A stretch of DNA of 64,000 nt from Mactromeris polynyma (Eukaryota > Mollusca > Bivalvia > Venerida > Mactridae), in the NCBI GenBank assembly GCA_032209605.1, contig JASFXZ010000001.1, positions 5,208,001 through 5,272,000 on the forward strand. Reading direction: 5' to 3'. A program made the translations under genes and the position numbers. Below are positions 57,880-64,000 of the stretch, in pieces. Position 1 is the stretch's first letter. Each line of letters starts with the position of its first letter. Under the pieces are notes generated by a model. It was not told the DNA's origin. It saw only the letters and a program-made list of their open reading frames with translations, and searched no databases.

Positions 57880-59540
57880 ATGTAGTTCTAATGGGACTGT
57901 GTCGATAGTTTCAATGGAAATGTGCTGATAGTTTCATTGGGGCTGTGTCGATAGTTTCATTGGGACTGTGCCGATAGTTTCATTGGGGCTGTGTCGATAG
58001 TTTCATTGGGACTGTGCCGATAGTTTCAATGGGGCTGTGCCGATAGTTTCATTGGGACTGTGCCGATAGTTTCAATGGGGCTGTGCCGATAGTTTCATTG
58101 GGGCTGTGCCGATAGTTTCATTGGGACTGTGCCGATAGTTTCAATGGGGCTGTGCCGATAGTTTCAATGGGACTGTGCCGATAGTTTCATTGGGACTGTG
58201 CCGATAGTTTCAATGGGGCTGTGCCGATAGTTTCAATGGGGCTGTGCCGATAGTTTCATTGGGGCTGTGCCGATAGTTTCAATGGGGCTGTGCCGATAGT
58301 TTCATTGGGGCTGTGCCGATAGTTTCATTGGGGCTGTATCGATAGTTTCATTGGGGCTGTATCGATAGTTTCATTGGGACTGTGCCGATAGTTTCAATGG
58401 GGATGTGCCGATAGTTTCAATGGGGCTGTGCCGATAGTTTCATTGGGACTGTGCCGATAGTTTCATTGGGACTGTGCCGATAGTTTCAATGGGGCTGTGC
58501 CGATAGTTTCAATGGGGCTGTGCCGATAGTTTCATTGGGACTGTGCCGATAGTTTCAATGGGGCTGTGCCGATAGTTTCAATGGGGCTGTGCCGATAGTT
58601 TCAATGGGACTGTGCCGATAGTTTCAATGGGGCTGTGCCGATAGTTTCATTGGGACTGTGTCGATAGTTTCATTGGGACTGTGCCGATAGTTTCAATGGG
58701 GCTGTGCCGATAGTTTCATTGGGACTGTGCCGATAGTTTCAATGGGGCTGTGCCGATAGTTTCATTGGGACTGTGCCGATAGTTTCAATGGGGCTGTGCC
58801 GATAGTTTCAATGGGGCTGTGCCGATAGTTTCAATGGGACTGTGCCGATAGTTTCAATGGGGCTGTGCCGATAGTTTCATTGGGACTGTGCCGATAGTTT
58901 CATTGGGACTGTGCCGATAGTTTCAATGGGGCTGTGCCGATAGTTTCAATGGACCTGTGTCGATAGTTTCAATGGGGCTGTGCCGATAGTTTCATTGGGA
59001 CTGTGCCGATAGTTTCATTGGGACTGTGCCGATAGTTTCAATGGGGCTGTGCCGATAGTTTCAATGGACCTGTGTCGATAGTTTCAATGGGACTGTGCCG
59101 ATAGTTTCATTGGGACTGTGTCGATAGTTTCATTGGGACTGTGCCGATAGTTTCATTGGGACTGTGTCGATAGTTTCATTGGGACTGTGCCGATAGTTTC
59201 ATTGGGACTGTGTCCAGGGCCGTAAATTACATGAAGGCATGTAGGCAGTTGCCTCCTATTGCGGGCTGAAAAAAAAATCAATTTTTGTCTAAAAAGGGTC
59301 CAAAATTTTTTTTGCCTCGCTTCTCTCGGCGGGGTGCCTCCTCTTACAGGGAGGGAAATTACCGCCCTGGTGTCGATAATTTTATTGGGACTGTGTCGAT
59401 AGTTTCAATGGGGCTGTGCCGATAGTTTCAATGGGACTGTGTCGATAGTTTCATTGGGACTGTGCCGATAGTTTCATTGGGACTGTGTCGATAGTTTCAT
59501 TGGGACTGTGCCGATAGTTTCAATGGGGCTGTGCCGATAG
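57880..59540 (+). repeat. 23-bp minisatellite, about 64 copies, with one insertion
   Basis: Unit TGTGCCGATAGTTTCATTGG then GAC, with variants CATTGGGAC, CAATGGGGC and TGTGTCGAT. Blocks of alternating variants suggest higher-order duplication. It is interrupted at 59215-59369 by a TIR element. It lies between the candidate 5' exon of the minus gene and the plus-gene promoter. Confidence 0.95.
59210..59374. mobile_element. 155-bp hAT-like MITE inserted in the 23-bp array
   Basis: The element 59215-59369 has ends CAGGGCCGTAAATTACATGA and GAAATTACCGCCCTG, which pair as terminal inverted repeats, and contains poly-A/poly-T runs. GTGTC flanks it on both sides (59210-59214, 59370-59374), a 5-bp target-site duplication restored from the array unit. 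The CAGGGC ends resemble hAT-type MITEs, but their usual duplication is 8 bp, so the superfamily is uncertain. Confidence 0.82.
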
Positions 59541-60267
59541 TTCCAATTGGAATGTGCCGATATTTTCCTTTAGGCATTGTCGATTGTTCAAATGGAAATG
59601 TGCTGATAGTTTCATTTGTGTTAGATGAACTCACCATTCGGATCATCTCGGCTATTTTTTAGTTATTAAATAAATTGCCGAGATGTTGCGGTTGTGACGT
59701 CATCACTAATACTAAACGACATTGTTACTTATTTTACTTTTACAGCGTTCCATGAAAAGCTGATTATTATGCAGTGGCGCAGCGTGGTTATTCAGTTTGG
59801 TTAAGACTTTAAAATGATTTTTTAGTACAGATTTAGCGTGACTACCGGTATTTTACATGACAATGATACAATGTTGTACAAGTGTACGTAGCTCTAGATC
59901 TGTTTGTCGAGTTATTCTAATTTACAAAGAACAGGAGTTGTCAGTTGTTCTTTGAGTAAGAAAGTATCAGGGGCTAAAACAATGTGTGCATGTAGTCGGT
60001 TCAACTGTAATGTGTCATATCAGGGTAGAAAGTGTATACATACACATGAGTCTATATATAGGCTGGTATATGGGGCTACACACGTGGGATTTCTGGTTCT
60101 CGAGTCTGACAGTAATAACATATTAGGGAGATTTTATAAGCTGTATTGTTAATCGTCTAAGTACATTTAAATGATCTACATGTATATATGACCTCCTTAT
60201 TACAGTACAGTGTCGGACTATATTGACAAGGAAAGATAACTCTTGCTGGTTTCTACTTTCGTTTTCA

Positions 60268-60282
60268 GGGGGCGGGAATTCC
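60268..60282 (+). promoter_or_regulatory. GC box overlapping a kappaB-like site upstream of the plus gene
   Basis: GGGGGCGGG (60268-60276) runs straight into GGGAATTCC (60274-60282), 62 nt before the ATG at 60344. The first fits an Sp1-type GC box, the second a Rel/NF-kappaB core palindrome. No clear TATA box was seen. Function is inferred from the motif match and position only. Confidence 0.4.
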
Positions 60283-60315
60283 GAGACTATTTTTAGAGCT
60301 GTCAACGGATCCAGT

Positions 60316-60327
60316 ATGGCCGTCTAG
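60316..60327 (+). other. Four-codon upstream ORF (ATG GCC GTC TAG)
   Basis: A minimal uORF ends 16 nt before the ATG of the signal-peptide exon. If the transcript starts upstream of 60316, initiation here would be expected to lower or gate translation of the main ORF. The transcription start is unknown. Confidence 0.35.
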
Positions 60328-60343
60328 ACGAAGAAACGTAAAA

Positions 60344-60389
60344 ATGAATATCAGAGACGTTGTCGCGGTTTTCTTCTTTCTTGCTTCGG
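60344..60389 (+). CDS. First coding exon of a secreted or membrane protein: signal peptide
   Basis: The 46-nt exon codes MNIRDVVAVFFFLAS and one base of the next codon. It has a charged n-region and a hydrophobic core VVAVFFFLA. The donor is TCGG followed by GTACGT. Joining to 61756 gives LASAHC, an A-x-A type signal peptidase site just before the first mature Cys. The ATG context (acgtaaaaATGA) has A at -3. The preceding ATG at 60316 opens only a four-codon uORF, which is why this start is chosen. Confidence 0.72.
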
Positions 60390-60837
60390 GTACGTTACAT
60401 ATTTCTGTTTATTTCATATTTAGATTACAACACGGACATTCTTTATGATTGATTTTTATTCAGAAATCTGCGTGATTTTGGAGGCTTGCTAGAATATTTT
60501 TTTATTGTATAATTGTATACAAAATTGTCCTAATATGTCACATTGTCCTTGACATTTATTTTCTTTGCATTCGGCATGAAAACTTGTTGAATTTATTTCA
60601 TATACTCAAACTGATAATTACAGGTTGCCTTATTTAGATGACCCATTTTATTAAAGTGTAATTTCGTTCCAACAAACATTTAAATACGCATAATGTCTAA
60701 CAACAATTCAGATATGTACTAAAACCGTTATCCACATAAATTTATGATATCAATAATTAAATAGTTATTAAATTGGAATATTGCACCGTGTACTTGATAG
60801 ATTAAATATTAAATGTATTTATGTATAATCTACTGTA

Positions 60838-61060
60838 TACAGTAACACCTCGCTATAAAGACCACTTTGTGTACTTTGTAAAGGTGGTCTTATTAGCAGG
60901 TGGCCTTTTTGTTGGGTTAAAACATTGAGGATGTTGGTAGGGAGGGTTAAATCTGGGTCTTGGTTATCTGTGCTTGGATCCAAAAATGATTTCTTCAACA
61001 TGGATATACTTGACCCATTAAAGACGCAACTATTTGAACTAGGCGTCATTTTGTAGTATC
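60838..61060. mobile_element. MITE family B-like fragment in the first intron of the plus gene
   Basis: Starts ACAGTAACACCTCGCTATAA then AGACCACTTT and GGTGGTCTTATT, which are family-B signatures. The rest is too diverged to bound. Confidence 0.45.
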
Positions 61061-61335
61061 GACTGTCAAAAGTGTGTTACAGTTATCTTTGTGTTAATTC
61101 TTGTTCAAAACTTTATTAAACTCTAGAGCAGTTATTTTTTTATTTCATTATTGATTAATTTTATGAAGTTGAGAAATGTTTGAGAAATAAAGAATATTTT
61201 TGCCTTTGTAATGTCACTATATCTATATGCATCTTGTATCGTACATGTATATAATCATCATGTTATAATAAGCTACAAAAATCAGCTGTAATACTCATCA
61301 TCACTATCATACAACTCTGGCATCGTGAAAGTCAA

Positions 61336-61540
61336 AGACCAGCTCCATAGCTCAATTGGTAGAGTGTCTGTTTTGAGCATGGGAGGTCGTGGGATTGATT
61401 CCTGGCATGGTCTTACAGAAGACGTGAAAAACAGAGTGGTATCTCCCTTGCTGGGTACTCGGTATAAAAAGGGAAGTACCACAAGATAAATAAGCCCATG
61501 AAAATATCTGCCAGTGGATACCTTGTTGCTCACACAAGAG
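61336..61540 (+). mobile_element. tRNA-derived SINE in the first intron of the plus gene
   Basis: tRNA-like head: AGACCAGCTCCATAGCTCAA, TTGGTAGAGTG (A box), and the B box TGGGATTGATTCC, with AGACCA at the 5' side able to pair with TGGTCT. A non-tRNA body follows (ATCTCCCTTGCTGGGTACTC). The anticodon arm is irregular, so it is not called a functional tRNA gene. Confidence 0.6.
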
Positions 61541-61629
61541 TTTTGTAGCTCATGTTACTTGTTGATTCGAAGTTAACTAAAGCTTTTTATCTTTTTTCTG
61601 TTACGACGATGCTGAAAAAACAAGTCAAT

Positions 61630-61735
61630 GAACACAATTTTCATGTCCATTTTCACTTTTAGCACTTCTTTCAACCTCAATATTAAGACCAGTTTTCGAG
61701 GGTCCCAAAGGTGGTCTTATAACAGATTTTATGGC
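61630..61735. mobile_element. MITE family B fragment just upstream of plus-gene exon 2
   Basis: ATGTCCATTTTCACTTTTAG, CAACCTCAATATTAAGACCA and GGTCCCAAAGGTGGTCTTAT match family B. It ends about 20 bp before the acceptor of exon 61756. Confidence 0.65.
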
Positions 61736-61755
61736 ATCTACTTTCTATATTTCAG

Positions 61756-61924
61756 CACATTGTATGGAGGAGTTAGCGGACTGGTCGATGTTGTATGATT
61801 ACAAAGATTTTGGTAGTACCACACCGTTCTATCACACCGTCCCGGATTTAGCTACCGAATGTACATGGAGCTTCCAAGTGGATAACAAATATCCCAAGGA
61901 ATGTGACAACAAGAATGTAACAAT
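61756..61924 (+). CDS. Second coding exon: mature N terminus of a Cys-containing extracellular protein (gene continues beyond the window)
   Basis: The exon is 169 nt (2+165+2) with acceptor tactttctatatttcag and donor ACAAT followed by GTAAGTATG. It reads AHCMEELADWSMLYDYKDF, then STTPFYHTVPDLATECTWSF, then a third Cys in KECDNKNVT. NVT is an N-glycosylation sequon. Phase with the signal-peptide exon is exact. The remaining 2.08 kb shows no further convincing exon, so the protein is cut by the window edge. The CTWSFQVD-x4-P pattern is weakly like the start of IL-17-type cystine knots; this is a lead, not an assignment. Confidence 0.8.
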
Positions 61925-62440
61925 GTAAGTATGTAGTATAAACATACAGACAGATGAAAGTAAAACATAAGCTCTGCTTGTACAACTTTGCTGACATGTT
62001 TGTCTCTATATACATGTCCAACCAGTCTAAATTTGAAGCAATAGGAATATTTTTTTTACAAAATTCCTTGTGACATGATGTTTGTTACAAAAAAGGAGAC
62101 TAACCATCACAGAGATGTGTGTATTTCATAGACAGGCTGTCAAGTGGGCCCTACTTTTTCTACATTTCCTACTTTTCCCTACATTTTACTTGCACCGTAC
62201 TTTTTCTTGAAAGAAACCTACTAACCCTACTTATTTCAAATCTGAGGCATTAACTCAACATATTTATTTCACCTGCATGAAGCACCGAGGTCTAATCATG
62301 GAGAATGTACAGTACGGCTAATGTTTACCATATTTGATATATCAGAATGATGAGAAATATCGTTGATGCATCAATGTATCAAATATTGTTTACTAAAATG
62401 CCATTGACATGCTTGCAGTTCATGATTTCATATATCTTTA

Positions 62441-62640
62441 TGCCCCCCCCATTGAAGAAGAGAGGGCATATTGGTTTGCACATGTCCATCGGTCTGTAAC
62501 CTTTTCGTTTCCGATCAATAACTCAAGAACCCTTTGACCAATCATCCTCAAACTTCGTCCACTCATTCATCTTGGGTAGCAGAGGAACCCTATCGATTTT
62601 GGGGTCAAAGGTCAAGGTCACAGGGGGCGTAATGTTTTTC
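62441..62640 (+). repeat. Interspersed repeat resembling a widespread bivalve element
   Basis: GCCCCCCCCATTGAAGAAGA, GGGCATATTGGTTTGCACAT, CCGATCAATAACTCAAGAAC, CATCTTGGGTAGCAGAGGAA and GGGGTCAAAGGTCAAGGTCA. I associate this block with bivalve genomes; that is memory of the pattern, not a search result. Confidence 0.55.
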
Positions 62641-63326
62641 AACATCTCTTTTCACTTTGAGTTATAAATGTCTATTACATGCTTATATATTACATTAACA
62701 AACTTGTTTCCTCACTATTATGAAGTGTATGTTTTTTGCAACATAAATAAGAAAAATATGAATTATATTCGTTTTTTGATTTTCCTTGAATGCATTTGTT
62801 AGAAGTAGCCTTTTGACAGTGCACCAGGTCCCATTTTTGTTTTGGTTGAATTTTCGTCATTTACAGGCATGAATTTATTATTCATAATAATCAATTTTTT
62901 GTAAATTTATATGTATTAATAATCGCCTGATGGAAAAATATCTATGATACATCAATATCGTTTCTATCGATGACAGCTGTAATATTTCAAGGCCGCCAGA
63001 AACACACTATGTTTAGTTTTAAAGCTTTCTCTATTCACACATTGCTATACAGATACACGAGAAAAGGTTCTATATTTCAGTTGTTAATCAAGACCTTGGT
63101 GTATAAGTAACTGTTTCTTTTTCAAAAACCGACATGCAGAATTTTTTTTCACCAAAAATCCAAAATGCTATCGCACTTAAGTTAAATGCCATTTACGTTT
63201 ATTTCAAATGTCTAAATGTTGGCTTCCAGTGTCAGACAGCGATATCACTCTGGAAGTGAGTCTATTTTAGTACAACTTTAAAGTTTACCATAAATGTTTG
63301 AAATATTTTACTCCTATTTATTTGTA

Positions 63327-63490
63327 CAGTAAAACCTCTCTTTAAGACCACCTCAATATTTAGAACACAATTTTCTAGCTCATTTTCACAGTTTTGCATT
63401 TTATTCAACCTCAATATTAAGACTACCTCAATAATAAGACCAAGTTTTCAAGGGTCCCAATGGTGGTCTTATTATTGAGGTTTCAAATGT
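63327..63490. mobile_element. MITE family B copy
   Basis: CAGTAAAACCTCTCTTTAAG to GGTGGTCTTATTATTGAGGT. The final ACTG end is replaced by CAAATG, so the copy is slightly truncated. Confidence 0.78.
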
Positions 63491-63721
63491 ACTAAACAAT
63501 TATGGAAATTTTGTGACCTGAGTACTATGCGTAAGTCTCCGTTATAGTCCTGGCCTCTGATTGGTCGGTTCTGAGTGCAGTCTAAATATGGACCAATGGA
63601 GATTAATTTTCTGCTTCTGAAAATTTATCCTGATTTGATAATATAATAATTGAATTACCATGTTAATTTAAAAATATAGTTGATATATTGTTGACATTTT
63701 TTATCCGATTTATCAATCAGG

Positions 63722-63899
63722 CATGAGAATTTTTCCGCTGATTCACAGAAATCCAAGGATTTGGCGCTCCCAAGGGCCGTTTTTGAGACAATTTAAAGCC
63801 ATCTTAAAAGGGGTGCTTAAAAGCCAGGAGCTTCAGCAGCCCCCTGGACCCCTTGCTGAATTTTCAGCTGATTTTGAAATTTAGCATTCTCATGCCTGA
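63722..63899. mobile_element. Small element with short terminal inverted repeats
   Basis: Left CAGGCATGAGAATTTTTCCG at about 63719 and right GCATTCTCATGCCTG at 63885-63899 are inverted complements over about 12 bp, enclosing about 180 bp that includes AAAAGCCAGGAGCTTCAGCA and a Pro-like C-rich run. Non-coding. Confidence 0.5.
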
Positions 63900-64000
63900 T
63901 CAATATCACTGATACACAAAAAATTGAATCTTTGACATTCCTATAATATTATTATCTACATTTGAAAAAGAAACAGATAAGATTCATTTCACTTTCACCC

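Larger units (their letters stand above)
59640..60343. promoter_or_regulatory. Intergenic interval before the divergent plus gene
   Basis: Between the 23-bp array and the plus-gene ATG. It contains TGACGTCA (59695-59702), a full CRE palindrome. On the minus strand a donor-like ATCCGAATG followed by GTGAGTTC (59639 leftward) could end a 5' exon of the minus gene. The GC and kappaB-like boxes listed separately lie at 60268-60282. Promoter activity in either direction is inference. Confidence 0.35.
61925..64000. other. Intron of the plus gene to the window edge
   Basis: No further exon could be supported. It holds the repeats at 62441-62640 and 63327-63490 and a short inverted pair around GCATGAGAATTTTTC-type sequence near 63722 and 63885 (CAGGCATGAGAA and TTCTCATGCCTG), about 160-180 bp apart, suggesting another small TIR element. 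Confidence 0.5.

Noticed and set aside
59590..59760. First exon of the minus gene ending ATG ATC CGA ATG at a GTGAGT donor
   Set aside because: Would give no signal peptide for a type I membrane protein; only the donor supports it. Kept as a possibility in the intergenic entry, not called.

Overview
This is AT-rich animal nuclear DNA. It has spliced genes with GT-AG introns up to tens of kb long, a very high density of short non-autonomous DNA transposons, tRNA-derived SINEs and a dozen minisatellite arrays. There is no operon structure. The repeat style, including the block at about 62.44-62.64 kb that resembles a repeat I associate with bivalve genomes, suggests a mollusc and probably a bivalve. 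That assignment is inference.

The main content is one very long minus-strand gene, reconstructed here exon by exon from splice signals and reading phase. It runs from a possible exon near 57.43 kb (the true 5' end is not found) down to a stop codon at 2936-2938. The best supported part is eight exons: 32210-32281, 25314-25549, 11365-11507, 7254-7388, 6739-6809, 6072-6264 and 2936-4994, with 34607-34683 slightly weaker. Further upstream, 54363-54407 and 57263-57429 are plausible but weaker. All junctions keep one reading frame. The chain as listed (10 exons) sums to 3198 nt, a multiple of three, giving 1065 residues plus stop; an optional 24-nt microexon adds 8 residues. The product reads as a type I membrane protein: a Cys-containing ectodomain, one transmembrane helix coded by exon 11365-11507, and a cytoplasmic tail of roughly 820 residues. 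Most of the tail is coded by the last exon. I do not recognise the family.

The second gene is on the plus strand at the right edge. A signal-peptide exon at 60344-60389 joins in phase to a Cys-containing exon at 61756-61924, and the gene continues beyond the window. The two genes are divergent (head to head). The 59.6-60.34 kb interval between them holds a CRE palindrome, a GC box and a kappaB-like site.

Layout: 1-2.9 kb, intergenic sequence 3' of the minus gene with foldback elements; 2.9-7.4 kb, five tail exons; 7.4-11.3 kb, intron with a SINE; 11.4 kb, TM exon; 11.5-25.2 kb, intron with arrays; 25.2-34.7 kb, ectodomain exons and dense MITEs; 34.7-54.3 kb, a very repeat-rich intron; 54.3-57.5 kb, possible N-terminal exons; 57.9-59.5 kb, a 23-bp array; 60.3-64 kb, the plus gene. 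No rRNA, functional tRNA, CRISPR array, viral gene or autonomous transposase was found.
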